Shown here piece by piece: positions 24,465-33,332 of a stretch of DNA of 37,870 nt. The first letter of the stretch is position 1, and every line of letters begins with the position of its first letter. The stretch covers positions 1-37,870 of the forward strand of contig NZ_JBEBUX010000021.1 in the NCBI RefSeq assembly GCF_040393045.1, given 5' to 3'. The DNA comes from Pollutimonas bauzanensis_A. Lineage in GTDB: Bacteria; Pseudomonadota; Gammaproteobacteria; Burkholderiales; Burkholderiaceae_B. Below the pieces are notes generated by a model that saw nothing but the letters and a program-made list of their open reading frames with translations, ran no database searches and had not been told where the DNA came from. The translations under genes and the position numbers were made by a program.

Positions 24465-25874
24465 ATGAGTCAACTCAACCATCACAAGGCGAACGCCTGG
24501 CAGGCCTGGCTACCCGAGGCGCGTGCATCCCTACGGCTGGGATGGCCGCTGATCCTGACCAATCTTGCTCAGATAGCGTTGCTGACCACCGACATCATCT
24601 ACATAGGTCGGTTGGGCGCCGATGCGCTGGCTGCTGGATCGTTGGCGGCAAGCCTTTACCATACCTTCATGATCTTCAGCATGGGGCTTGTATCGGCCAC
24701 CATCCCGATGCTGGCCACCACGCTAGGCAAGCGCCGCAATGCCGTGCGCGAGGTCCGACGCACGGTGCGCCAAGGGCTATGGACGGCAATCCTTATCTGC
24801 CTGCCGGCCTGGACCATACTCTGGCATGCGGAAGCCATCCTGGTCGCTATGGGACAAGATCCCGTATTGGCCGCCAAATCCGTCGAGTTCATGCATACCC
24901 TGCAATGGGCGCTACTGCCATATCTGGGGTATATCGTTCTACGCTCTTTCCTGGCCGCCATGGAAAAGCCTGCCTGGACCTTGCTCGTTGCCGGGTCGGC
25001 AATTGCCTTCAATGCCCTGGCAGGCTGGTTGTTGATTTTCGGACACTGGGGCTTCCCTGCTCTGGGACTGGCCGGTGCAGGCATTGCCAGTACCTGCTCC
25101 AGCACCATGATGTTTATTGGCCTTGCACTGGTCCTGAAACGGCACCGACGTTTTCGCCGTTATCATTTGCTGGGAAATTTGTGGCACGCTGATTTCACAC
25201 GGCTGTCAGAACTATGGCGACTTGGACTGCCTATCGCAGTCACTTTCACACTGGAGACACTGGTTTTCTATGCGGCCGTGATCATGATGGGCATCATTGG
25301 CACCACGGCGCTGGCCGCCCATGCAATAGCCATGCAGATCGCCTCCATTTCTTTCATGGTGCCGCTGGGGTTCGGACAAGTCGCTACGATCCGGGTCGGA
25401 CTGGCGGCAGGTCGGGGGCAACCCCAGGGTATACGAAGGGCAGGATGGACGGCTTACGGCATGGGCGTAGGTTTCATGGCCATTGCCGCGCTGGTTATGT
25501 GGATTGCGCCAAACACCCTGATAGGATTTTTTCTGGACGCCAGCTTGCCAGCCAACCAGGAAGTAGCAGCCCTGGCTGTGCAATTTCTTGCCTTTGCCGC
25601 TTTATTTCAGCTTGCCGATGGCGCCCAGGCGGTCTGCGCGGGCATGCTGCGCGGCTTGCATGACACACGTATACCCATGCTGTTTGCCATGCTAGGCTAT
25701 TGGGTATTAGGGGTCCCTATCGGCGCGTTTCTGGCTTTTGTGGTGGGCTGGGGCGGCGTCGGTGTATGGCTGGGGCTGGCAACCGGCTTGACGATAGTAG
25801 CCGTTCTGTTGACCAGCCGCTGGTTAACGCGGATCCGGCATCACTCACTGTATTTCATCGGCGCGAAGCCTTAA
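24465..25874 (+). CDS. MATE family efflux transporter
   Basis: 469 residues with twelve predicted membrane segments in two related halves, as in NorM/DinF-type MATE exporters. The N-terminal part LGWPLILTNLAQIALLTTDI and the matching RLGLPIAVTFTLETLVFYAA in the second half show the repeat. Such pumps use sodium or proton gradients to export cationic compounds and drugs. It probably follows the hotdog gene in one transcript, with the aldo/keto reductase 16 bases downstream. The substrate is unknown. Confidence 0.93.
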   Translation: MSQLNHHKANAWQAWLPEARASLRLGWPLILTNLAQIALLTTDIIYIGRLGADALAAGSLAASLYHTFMIFSMGLVSATIPMLATTLGKRRNAVREVRRTVRQGLWTAILICLPAWTILWHAEAILVAMGQDPVLAAKSVEFMHTLQWALLPYLGYIVLRSFLAAMEKPAWTLLVAGSAIAFNALAGWLLIFGHWGFPALGLAGAGIASTCSSTMMFIGLALVLKRHRRFRRYHLLGNLWHADFTRLSELWRLGLPIAVTFTLETLVFYAAVIMMGIIGTTALAAHAIAMQIASISFMVPLGFGQVATIRVGLAAGRGQPQGIRRAGWTAYGMGVGFMAIAALVMWIAPNTLIGFFLDASLPANQEVAALAVQFLAFAALFQLADGAQAVCAGMLRGLHDTRIPMLFAMLGYWVLGVPIGAFLAFVVGWGGVGVWLGLATGLTIVAVLLTSRWLTRIRHHSLYFIGAKP

Positions 25875-25890
25875 CGCAACAAGGAAAATC

Positions 25891-26898
25891 ATGAACTACC
25901 GACGCTTGGGCAGCAGCAATTTGAAGGTTTCATCCCTGTGCCTGGGGACAATGATGTTCGGTGACCAGACCGAACTCGACGAGGCGCAAAATATCGTGGC
26001 GTCAGCGCGCGAGCATGGCGTCAACTTCATTGACACGGCCGATGTTTACACTAAAGGCGGCTCCGAAGAAATGGTGGGCAAAGTATTGGGCGATAGCCGT
26101 CACGACTGGGTGCTTGCAACCAAGCTGGGCAATGCCATGAGCAAAACGCCCAATCAATCGCACTATTCGCGCAACTGGATCTTGCGCGAAGTGGAAAACA
26201 GCTTGCGGCGCCTGGGCACGGACCATATCGATATCTTGTATATGCATCGTGATTTCCAGGACGAGAACCTGGACGAAGCCGTGCGCACGATGGGCGACCT
26301 GATCCAGTCTGGCAAGATCAGGGCCTTTGGCGTGTCCAACTTCAGGGGCTGGCGTATTGCCGAAATCATTCGCCTGTGCGAAAAGGCGAATGTACCGCAG
26401 CCGGTGGTGTGCCAGCCTTACTACAACCTGCTCAATCGCCAGCCTGAAGTAGAAATTCTGCCGGCCTGCGGTCATTATGGGCTGGGCGTCGTACCGTATA
26501 GCCCGATAGCGCGCGGCGTACTGACGGGCAAGTATCTACCGGGCCAGGCGCCCGCTCAGGGAAGCCGCGCGGCGCGCGGGGACAAACGCATACTTGAAAC
26601 GGAGTTTCGGGAAGAGTCCCTGGTCATCGCCCAGACGCTGTTGGAGCATTGCAAGGCGCGAGGCATCAAGCTTGCGCATTTTGCAACAGCATGGGTGTTA
26701 GCCAATCGACACATCAGCGCTGTTATTGCAGGGCCACGGACATTGGCGCAAATGGAAGACTATTACCCGGCGGTGGATCTGGCAATTTCGGCGGAAGAGG
26801 AAGCCTTGGTAGACAGCCTGGTCACGCCGGGGCACGCGTCAACAGCCGGGTACAACGACCCCAGCTATCCGTTTTTTGGCAGAACGACGCAAGGCTGA
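25891..26898 (+). CDS. Aldo/keto reductase
   Basis: 335-residue TIM-barrel NADPH-dependent oxidoreductase of the YajO/potassium-channel-beta-like group. The catalytic tetrad is visible: D48 and Y53 in FIDTADVY, K78 in LATKLG and H119 in YMHRD. The later AVIAGPRTLAQMEDY segment is the NADP-binding part. The start follows AAGGA. The physiological substrate is unknown. It converges with the BMP gene across a short gap with hairpins. Confidence 0.92.
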   Translation: MNYRRLGSSNLKVSSLCLGTMMFGDQTELDEAQNIVASAREHGVNFIDTADVYTKGGSEEMVGKVLGDSRHDWVLATKLGNAMSKTPNQSHYSRNWILREVENSLRRLGTDHIDILYMHRDFQDENLDEAVRTMGDLIQSGKIRAFGVSNFRGWRIAEIIRLCEKANVPQPVVCQPYYNLLNRQPEVEILPACGHYGLGVVPYSPIARGVLTGKYLPGQAPAQGSRAARGDKRILETEFREESLVIAQTLLEHCKARGIKLAHFATAWVLANRHISAVIAGPRTLAQMEDYYPAVDLAISAEEEALVDSLVTPGHASTAGYNDPSYPFFGRTTQG

Positions 26899-26908
26899 TA
26901 CCGCAGGT

Positions 26909-26938
26909 ACCGGCTTCGACAATAAAGAAGCCGGTTTC
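26909..26938. terminator. Stem-loop between converging genes
   Basis: Perfect 9-base stem ACCGGCTTC / GAAGCCGGT with a 9-base loop between the aldo/keto reductase and the BMP gene. The flanking T/A runs are short. A second small stem (GGGGC 26949-26953 / GCCCC 26965-26969) follows. Together they likely stop transcription from one or both sides. Confidence 0.55.
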
Positions 26939-26974
26939 AAACAACGAAGGGGCCGAATCAATCAGCCCCAACCA

Positions 26975-28066
26975 TTACTTCGTAGGCAGCTTGCCGGCTA
27001 CGCCCTGAACGTAATAATTCATCTTGTTCAGACCCGCGTCATCCAGCACCCCTGATGCCAATTGCACTTTGCCCTGATTGTCGGTAATAGGACCGGCAAA
27101 AGGAGCCAGCGTGCCGGCAACGATTTCCGCCTGCTTCTCGGCAACCAGTTTCTTTACGTCGTCAGGTACGGCCGGACCGAAGCCTTCAAGGGCCGCCATG
27201 CCTTGCTTGATACCGCCCCAGGTACTGTCCGACTTCCATGTTCCGTTCAAGACGTCGTTAGCTTCTTTGGTGAAGTAGGCATCCCAATGATGCGTTACGG
27301 CCGCCAGTTGCGCGTTCGGGCCGAACTTGCTCATGTCGGAATGATAGGCGACCGCATACTTGCCCTTTTCCTCGGCGGCCTGCACTGTGGCTGTCGAATC
27401 GGTATGATGGGTCACCACATCGGCGCCCTGGCCAATCAGTGCCAGCGCGGCATCGCGTTCCTTGCCTGGATCAAACCAGCTATTCGCCCATATAACGCGT
27501 ACTTCGGCATTGGGATTGACGCTGCGCATGCCACGGGTAAAGGCGTTGATACCCTGCAGGACTTCGGGAATGGGGAACGCGCCGACATAGCCCGCCACGT
27601 TGGTCTTGGTCATTTTCCCGGCGATGATGCCGGCCAGATAGCGGGCTTCGTAGAAGCGCGCATTGGTGGTGGCGACGTTCGGCGCTGTCTTGTAGCCGGT
27701 GGAGTGCACGAACTTCACATCCGGGAACTGTTTGGCGACCTTGAGCGTCGGATTCATGAACCCAAAAGACGTGGTAAAGATAAGCTTGTTGCCCTGCTGA
27801 GCCAGGTCGCGAATGACACGCTCGGCATCAGCCCCTTCCGGCACATCTTCCACATATTGCGTCTTGACCTTGTCACCCAACGCTTTTTCCATGGCCTTAC
27901 GGCCCAAGTCTTGCTGCCATGTCCAGCCGGCTTCGCCGATAGGGCTGACGTAAACAAAACCGACCTTCAGCGGCTCGTCGCCGGCTGCCGCGGCAACGGA
28001 AGACAAGGCCAAGACGGGCACTACCGCCGCTGCGCACAAGGCGTTGCGAATGAATTTTCCAGACAT
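26975..28066 (-). CDS. BMP-family ABC transporter substrate-binding protein
   Basis: 363-residue periplasmic binding protein with a signal peptide (about 1-28) and a BMP (Med/PnrA) domain. Family features are KVGFVYVSPIGEAGWTWQQD, FTTSFGFMNP and AGIIAGKMTKTNVAGYVGAF. BMP proteins bind purine nucleosides or related ligands. It is the last gene of a four-gene ABC importer operon (ATPase, permease, permease, binding protein), 8 bases after the permease stop. The exact ligand is not known. Confidence 0.93.
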   Translation of the reverse strand: MSGKFIRNALCAAAVVPVLALSSVAAAAGDEPLKVGFVYVSPIGEAGWTWQQDLGRKAMEKALGDKVKTQYVEDVPEGADAERVIRDLAQQGNKLIFTTSFGFMNPTLKVAKQFPDVKFVHSTGYKTAPNVATTNARFYEARYLAGIIAGKMTKTNVAGYVGAFPIPEVLQGINAFTRGMRSVNPNAEVRVIWANSWFDPGKERDAALALIGQGADVVTHHTDSTATVQAAEEKGKYAVAYHSDMSKFGPNAQLAAVTHHWDAYFTKEANDVLNGTWKSDSTWGGIKQGMAALEGFGPAVPDDVKKLVAEKQAEIVAGTLAPFAGPITDNQGKVQLASGVLDDAGLNKMNYYVQGVAGKLPTK

Positions 28067-28074
28067 GATGATCC

Positions 28075-28992
28075 TTAGCTATTCGGGTTAAAGTTTTTGC
28101 CTAGTGAAGCAGGCATGTTCAGCCTGATCCAGCTTGCGTTTCGTGAAATCAGAACCAGCACCAGAATCGTCGCAAGATACGGCAGCATGGATAATAATTG
28201 TGAGGCTATCGGCACGCCGAGGGCTTGCATATGATAGGTAAGAATGGTGATTCCACCAAACAAATAAGCCCCTATCAACACACGCACCGGCCGCCAGGTG
28301 GCAAAAGTCGTCAGGGCCAGGGCAATCCAGCCGCGTCCGGCCACCATGCCCTCTACCCACATGGGTGTGTATACCAGCGACATGAAAGCGCCGGCCAAAC
28401 CGCAGCACGCCCCGCCAAACAGTAGCGCCCCCAACCGGATACGGCGCACGTTATACCCCAATGAGTGCGCCGACGCAGGCGACTCGCCCACCGCACGCAA
28501 GATGAGGCCAGTGCGCGTGCGGCTCAGAACCCAGGCAATGACGCCGCAAAGCGCCAGCGACACATACACCATGGGATGGTGCTGAAACAGCGCTGCGCCG
28601 AAGAACGGTATGTTCTCAAGGACTGGAATACCGAACTTGCCTGCCTGCAAGGTATTGCCGACATAGCTGATGCCCAAATAGGCAGAAGCGCCTGTCCCAA
28701 ACAAGGATAATGCCAGCCCCGTGGCGACCTGATTCGCCCCCAGCCATAGCGTCAACCAGGAAAAAAATCCGGCTAAGGCCATACCTGCGCCGGCGCCGGC
28801 CAGAAAGCCCAGGGCAGTGCTGCCGGTATCGATGGCAACCGCAAAGCCCGTGACCGCGGCCACCAGCATCATCCCTTCAGACCCCAAATTGATTACGCCC
28901 GACTTTTCATTGACCAACAGGCCCAAGGCAGCCAGCATCAGTGGGGTGCCTGCAATAATGGAAGAAGCGATCAGCGGCGCAAGGGCATCCAT
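28075..28992 (-). CDS. ABC transporter permease, nucleoside type
   Basis: 305 residues with about nine membrane segments, similar to BmpC/YufQ and RbsC-type permeases. Conserved parts are GLLVNEKSGVINLGSEGMML near the N terminus and the coupling segment VRRIRLGALLFGGACCGLAG. It forms a heterodimer with the preceding permease. Its ATG overlaps the stop of that gene (TAATG on the minus strand), showing translational coupling. Confidence 0.93.
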   Translation of the reverse strand: MDALAPLIASSIIAGTPLMLAALGLLVNEKSGVINLGSEGMMLVAAVTGFAVAIDTGSTALGFLAGAGAGMALAGFFSWLTLWLGANQVATGLALSLFGTGASAYLGISYVGNTLQAGKFGIPVLENIPFFGAALFQHHPMVYVSLALCGVIAWVLSRTRTGLILRAVGESPASAHSLGYNVRRIRLGALLFGGACCGLAGAFMSLVYTPMWVEGMVAGRGWIALALTTFATWRPVRVLIGAYLFGGITILTYHMQALGVPIASQLLSMLPYLATILVLVLISRNASWIRLNMPASLGKNFNPNS

Positions 28993-30053
28993 TATTTTCT
29001 CCAGCGCAGTTTATTGTGAATCAGCACGTCGCAGGCCAGCAGCGAAAACAGGAGTATCCCCTGGAATATCCCGGTAATGGCGCTAGGCATGCCCAAACGA
29101 CTTTGGGCGAGCTCCCCGCCTATATACAGCAAGGCCATGACAAAGCTGGAAAAGATGACCCCGATAGGATGCAAACGGCCTACGAACGCCACGATAATGG
29201 CCGCAAAGCCATATCCCGGGGAAACCGAAGGCGTCAGCTGGCCTATCGGCCCCATGATCTCGCTAGCTCCAGCCAAACCGGCAAGTCCGCCTGACACCAG
29301 CAGACAGGTCCATAAAGAACGGCGTGAAGAGAACCCGGCATAGCGTGCTGCGAGCGGAGCCAACCCGCCCACGCGCAGCTTGAAACCCGAAAAACTGCGT
29401 GACAGGTACAGCCAGCCCAACAGCGCCGCCAGCAACGCCAGCACGATGCCTATGTGCAAACGCGTACCCGGCAACACCATGGGCAGGAGAAAGCCGTCGG
29501 AAAACAGCCGGGATTGAGGAAAGCCGAAGCCATCAGGATCAATTAAGGCGCCATGCACCAGATAGCTGAGCAGCAGCTCGGCCACATACACCAGCATCAG
29601 CGATACCAGAATTTCATTGGCATTGAACCGATCGCGCAGCCAGGCGGTAATGGCGGCCCACAACATTCCGCCTGCGACACCCGCGAACAGCGCCAAGGTA
29701 ATCAGCCAAAAGCCACCATTGGTATCGTCATCGAAATACAGAATCACAGCGCCAGAGGTAATAGCGCCGATCACCAACTGGCCCTCGGCGCCGATATTGA
29801 AAACATTGGCGCGAAAACACATGGCCAGCCCGACCGAAATGAGCAGCAGGGGCGCAACTTTGACACCCACTTCCGACCAGCCCCGCAAGTCTTTGATGGG
29901 TTCAATAAAAAATACCGCCAGGCTGGCCAATGGGTCTTTGCCGACGGCCAAAAACAGGAAGGCCCCGCAGGCCATGGTCAGCAGCACCGCCAGCACCGGC
30001 GAAAACCATGACATCCATACTGACGGGACTGCCCGCGGTTCCAGCCTAAACAT
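28992..30053 (-). CDS. ABC transporter permease, nucleoside type
   Basis: 353 residues with about ten membrane segments, similar to BmpB/YufP permeases. Typical parts are FRANVFNIGAEGQLVIGA and GGLAGLAGASEIMGPIGQL. ATG 30053 is chosen because it overlaps the ATPase stop by 8 bases (ATGTTTAG), a standard coupling junction. An upstream in-frame start would lie deep in the ATPase gene. It pairs with the next permease. Confidence 0.92.
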   Translation of the reverse strand: MFRLEPRAVPSVWMSWFSPVLAVLLTMACGAFLFLAVGKDPLASLAVFFIEPIKDLRGWSEVGVKVAPLLLISVGLAMCFRANVFNIGAEGQLVIGAITSGAVILYFDDDTNGGFWLITLALFAGVAGGMLWAAITAWLRDRFNANEILVSLMLVYVAELLLSYLVHGALIDPDGFGFPQSRLFSDGFLLPMVLPGTRLHIGIVLALLAALLGWLYLSRSFSGFKLRVGGLAPLAARYAGFSSRRSLWTCLLVSGGLAGLAGASEIMGPIGQLTPSVSPGYGFAAIIVAFVGRLHPIGVIFSSFVMALLYIGGELAQSRLGMPSAITGIFQGILLFSLLACDVLIHNKLRWRK

Positions 30054-31581
30054 GTACAGCCTCTGCAGTGGGCGCCTTGCCGGCGCCGTCCCATAAACCA
30101 CTCATCCATTGTCCGATGAGGTCCAGGCTGGCCTGCGATGTGGGTATGGACGGCGACATTTTTCCCTTTGCCAGCACGACCAATCTATCGGATATTTCGA
30201 ACAGTTCGTCCAGCTCTTCGGAAACGACCAGGACAGCGCAGCCGGCGTCCCGCAAGGCGAGAAGTTCCAGACGTATCTGGGCGGCCGCGCCGACGTCGAC
30301 GCCCCACGTGGGTTGCGCTACCAGCAGCACTTTGGGCTTGCGTGCAACCTCGCGACCGATAATGTATTTTTGCAAATTGCCACCCGAAAGGCTTTCTGCC
30401 TGCGCATAGGAACCCGGCGCCTTGACCTTGAAGCGCCGAATGATATCGGTTGCCAACCCCTGTATGGCGCGATTTTTTATAAAGCCTTTATTCACCGTGG
30501 CCCGGGTTTGATGGGACAACAATATATTTTCCGCCAGCGACAACTCGGGAACCGCGCCGCGCCCCAGCCTTTCTTCAGGCACAAAAGCAATACCGTGAGC
30601 GCGCCGCCATGCCGCCGGACGCTTTCCTATGCCAGCGTCCTCAAGCATGATGGCGCCACGCGCCGCACGGGTGTCCTCGCCCGACAATACGGCCAGCAAT
30701 TCCTGCTGGCCATTGCCCGAGACCCCAGCCACCCCCAGGATTTCACCTGCCCTGACATCGAAGTCGATATTGTCCAGCGCCGTCGCAAACGGGTGTGCTT
30801 TTTCCAGGGACAGCCCCCGCGCCGCCAGCATTGTCTTGCCGGGCTGGCGCTCCCTATGCGTAATCGCAGGCGGTTCCGCACCTATCATGAGGCGCGACAG
30901 ACTGGCCTCGGTTTCCTGGCGGGGGTCGCAAACGCCAGTGACCTTGCCGCCACGCATGACGGTGCAGGTATGGCACAAGGCCCGAATTTCGTCCAGCTTA
31001 TGGCTGATATAAAGAATGCTGCAGCCTTCGGCGGCAAGCTTGCGCAAGGTTTCGAACAACGTGCCCACGGCTTGCGGTGTCAGCACGGAGGTAGGTTCGT
31101 CGAGTATCAACAACTGAGGACGACCCAACAGCGCTCGTACGATTTCCACGCGCTGGCGTTCTCCGACCGACAAGGTATGTACGTGCCGTTGCGGTTCGAG
31201 CTCAAGACCATATTGTCGGGCGGTATCGGCGATACGGCGCTCGAGTTCGGCCAGTCGCGTATCGGCAGGCAGGCCCAGCGCAATATTCTCGGCAACGGTC
31301 AAGGTATCGAAAAGCGAAAAATGCTGAAACACCATACCTATGCCCAATTGCCTGGCCGAGGCCGGGTTGGCGATAGGCATTTCCTGGTCGTTCCAGAATA
31401 TTTTTCCGCTGTCAGGCTTGGAAACCCCGTAGATGATCTTCATCAGGGTGGACTTGCCCGCCCCATTCTCGCCCAGCACGGCATGAATTTCGCCAGGCAA
31501 GACCGTCAGGTCAACGCTATCGTTAGCGATAACCGCAGGATATTGCTTGGTAATTTGCTTGAGTGCGAGACGAGTCTTCAT
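30046..31581 (-). CDS. ABC transporter ATPase with two ABC domains, nucleoside type
   Basis: 511 residues with two ABC domains in tandem, as in RbsA/YufO. Domain 1 has Walker A GENGAGKST (37-45), the Q-loop at Q86, signature LSVGERQ and Walker B LLILDEPTS. Domain 2 has a degenerate Walker A (GVSGNGQQE), a normal signature LSGGNLQK and the family-typical LLVAQPTWGVDVGA. This asymmetry is normal for the family. It is coupled to the permease gene by an 8-base overlap, and yqaE lies 6 bases upstream. Confidence 0.94.
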   Translation of the reverse strand: MKTRLALKQITKQYPAVIANDSVDLTVLPGEIHAVLGENGAGKSTLMKIIYGVSKPDSGKIFWNDQEMPIANPASARQLGIGMVFQHFSLFDTLTVAENIALGLPADTRLAELERRIADTARQYGLELEPQRHVHTLSVGERQRVEIVRALLGRPQLLILDEPTSVLTPQAVGTLFETLRKLAAEGCSILYISHKLDEIRALCHTCTVMRGGKVTGVCDPRQETEASLSRLMIGAEPPAITHRERQPGKTMLAARGLSLEKAHPFATALDNIDFDVRAGEILGVAGVSGNGQQELLAVLSGEDTRAARGAIMLEDAGIGKRPAAWRRAHGIAFVPEERLGRGAVPELSLAENILLSHQTRATVNKGFIKNRAIQGLATDIIRRFKVKAPGSYAQAESLSGGNLQKYIIGREVARKPKVLLVAQPTWGVDVGAAAQIRLELLALRDAGCAVLVVSEELDELFEISDRLVVLAKGKMSPSIPTSQASLDLIGQWMSGLWDGAGKAPTAEAVHV

Positions 31582-31587
31582 GACGCA

Positions 31588-31779
31588 CTAACGCTGCTGC
31601 AATGCCTTTTCAATTTTCTTGTCAGTTTTATACTGGCTTAATGCATACACAGCCCAAATGGTGGCCGGCAGCCAGCCAACGATCGTAATTTGCAAAATCA
31701 AGCAGACGATACCCGCAATAGGACGCCCAATAGTAAAAAAGGTAAGCCAAGGCAATAAAAGCGCAATAATCAGTCGCAT
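31588..31779 (-). CDS. YqaE/Pmp3 family small membrane protein
   Basis: 63 residues with two hydrophobic segments (about 3-20 and 22-48), joined by the family motif GRPIAGIVCLILQITIVGWL. The family (Pmp3, RCI2, YqaE) is tied to membrane potential and stress in other organisms. It lies 6 bases before the BMP ATPase gene, so it may be the first gene of that transcript. A functional link to nucleoside uptake is not known. Confidence 0.88.
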   Translation of the reverse strand: MRLIIALLLPWLTFFTIGRPIAGIVCLILQITIVGWLPATIWAVYALSQYKTDKKIEKALQQR

Positions 31780-31852
31780 AATTCAAAACCTGTAGTGGTA
31801 AATTTTCAGAGGCTGCTATTCTACCCTCTGCGCACAGCGAGGCTGCCAAAAA

Positions 31853-32392
31853 ATGATAGATATTGCTAATAGTATCTGGACCACGATCACCCTCGAATTC
31901 TCTGACATCCCGGATATCAAGGAAGCCACCCGGATTGTGCTGAGGCTAACCATGGCTGTTCTGTTGGGTGCCGCCATCGGCTACGAACGCGAATTACGGG
32001 GCAAGGCGGCCGGCCTGCGTACACATATGCTGGTCTCCCTGGGCGCGGCCATATTCATACTTGTGCCGCTGCAAAGCGGCATGTCCGTGGCCGACACCAG
32101 CCGGGTATTGCAAGGCATTATCGCAGGCATCGGTTTCCTGGGCGCGGGCGCCATCATCAAATTCAATGATCATGCCAAGGTCAAAGGCTTGACCACCGCG
32201 GCCAGTATCTGGGTCGCAGCCGCCATCGGCATAGCGGCCGGTATGGGCCGCGAAGCCACTGCAGTCGTCAGCACCCTGGCCGTTTTATTCATTCTGGCCA
32301 TAGTCGGGCGTATGGAAAGCAGTATCGACACCGAACCTGAAACTGAAACTGAAGCCGAGCAAACGAATACCGTATCGGAGCAAGAAAAATAG
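31853..32392 (+). CDS. MgtC/SapB family membrane protein
   Basis: 179 residues with about four membrane segments in the N-terminal 145 residues. The family block LLGAAIGYERELRGKAAGLR is followed by THMLVSLGAAIFIL and GIIAGIGFLGAGAIIK. It lacks the long C-terminal ACT-like domain of Salmonella MgtC and ends in an acidic tail (EPETETEAEQ). Roles proposed for the family include magnesium stress and ATP synthase control. It is divergent from yqaE and converges with the IclR gene. Confidence 0.9.
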   Translation: MIDIANSIWTTITLEFSDIPDIKEATRIVLRLTMAVLLGAAIGYERELRGKAAGLRTHMLVSLGAAIFILVPLQSGMSVADTSRVLQGIIAGIGFLGAGAIIKFNDHAKVKGLTTAASIWVAAAIGIAAGMGREATAVVSTLAVLFILAIVGRMESSIDTEPETETEAEQTNTVSEQEK

Positions 32393-32426
32393 TAAGGCAG
32401 CCTAGCTGCGGCCTTGACTTTGCATA

Positions 32427-33185
32427 TTAAGAACCGCCGACGTATCCCAAAGCCTTAGATACACGATCAGCGGACGCCCGAAGGGCTTTCAACACATCGC
32501 CATTCCAGCGGTGATCAAAATTTGCCTTGTAATCTAAAACCGTCATCACCAAAAGCAATCGGCCCCGGGCATCGAAAACCGGTGCTGCAAAGGCGCTCAT
32601 GCCGTTCATAAAATCTCCCTCGGCACGCGCTGCCCCACGTTTTCTTACTTGCTCAATCGTCTCTTTGACGCCACCAGTACGGTCAAGCTCGGCCGCTGAA
32701 TCCAGGTATGTTTTTATCACTTCCGGATTCATGAAGGCGGCAAAAACCCGTCCGGTGGCGGAGCGATAAAGCGGAAATACAGAACCTAAACCTACATTCA
32801 CCATGATGGGTCTGTCCGGCTGCTCCCATCGCACTACTGTGGGACCAAAGCTTCCCCATACCGACAGCGCAACGGTATGCCCAACCTCAAGACATAAATG
32901 CTCGGCTTCTTTACTTGCCAGGGAAATAGGCTCGATGGTGGCCAGGCACGACAGGCTGAATTCCAACGCAACAGGCCCCATGCCGTACAAGCCGGTTTCC
33001 AGATCCTGAGTCACAAATCCCGTACGCATGAAACTGACGAGATAGCGGTGCGCCTTACTGGGAGTGACGTTCGCTTTTTCAGCAATATCGGTGATTTTCA
33101 TAGGGCGTCGATTGTGCGCCAAGATCAACATGAGATCGAGACCATTCTCTACAGACTGCACCCCCGCCTGCGTATGCTTAATCAT
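32427..33185 (-). CDS. IclR family transcriptional regulator
   Basis: 252 residues: N-terminal winged helix-turn-helix (about 8-65) with MKITDIAEKANVTPSKAHRY, then an IclR effector-binding domain (about 75-245). Such regulators sense small organic acids and repress or activate nearby catabolic operons. It is divergent from the acyl-CoA ligase gene. The 147-base gap holds a good promoter and an IclR-like palindrome over its start region, suggesting it controls the ligase-crotonase-SDR-binding protein run. Confidence 0.92.
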   Translation of the reverse strand: MIKHTQAGVQSVENGLDLMLILAHNRRPMKITDIAEKANVTPSKAHRYLVSFMRTGFVTQDLETGLYGMGPVALEFSLSCLATIEPISLASKEAEHLCLEVGHTVALSVWGSFGPTVVRWEQPDRPIMVNVGLGSVFPLYRSATGRVFAAFMNPEVIKTYLDSAAELDRTGGVKETIEQVRKRGAARAEGDFMNGMSAFAAPVFDARGRLLLVMTVLDYKANFDHRWNGDVLKALRASADRVSKALGYVGGS

Positions 33186-33263
33186 TTTTTGTATCCCTGC
33201 TGTTTTTTTACCCCGAACTGAAGACTGCGACTGTACCGCATGCCCAAGCTTTCGGGCAATCCA

Positions 33264-33293
33264 TTGACACCCGGCAAAACCAAAGTTTATGAT
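33264..33293 (+). promoter_or_regulatory. Sigma70-type promoter of the catabolic cluster
   Basis: TTGACA (33264-33269), 18 bases, then TATGAT (33288-33293): a perfect -35 and a 5/6 -10. Transcription would begin near 33300, about 33 bases before the ligase ATG. Confidence 0.7.
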
Positions 33294-33297
33294 TAGC

Positions 33298-33322
33298 GAA
33301 AATAATTTCTATATTTCAGAAA
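33298..33322 (+). promoter_or_regulatory. Candidate IclR operator(s)
   Basis: GAAAATAATTTC (33298-33309) is palindromic at 10 of 12 positions and resembles the GGAAATNATTTCC type of IclR site. An overlapping 5-7-5 inverted repeat, TTTCTATATTTCAGAAA, spans 33306-33322. Both sit on the predicted transcription start, where a repressor would block it. Confidence 0.5.
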
Positions 33323-33332
33323 AGGCAATCTA

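Noticed and set aside
27062..28078. A 338-codon plus-strand open frame opposite the BMP gene
   Set aside because: It is an antisense shadow of a well-supported BMP protein with signal peptide and family motifs.
30046..31581. The degenerate second Walker A of the ABC ATPase as a sign of inactivation
   Set aside because: A degenerate site in the second domain is normal in RbsA/YufO-type ATPases, and the rest of the protein is intact.
30109..31641. A 510-codon plus-strand open frame opposite the two-domain ABC ATPase
   Set aside because: The ATPase on the minus strand has all motifs and coupling overlaps. The plus frame shows no recognisable domain and arises from codon bias.
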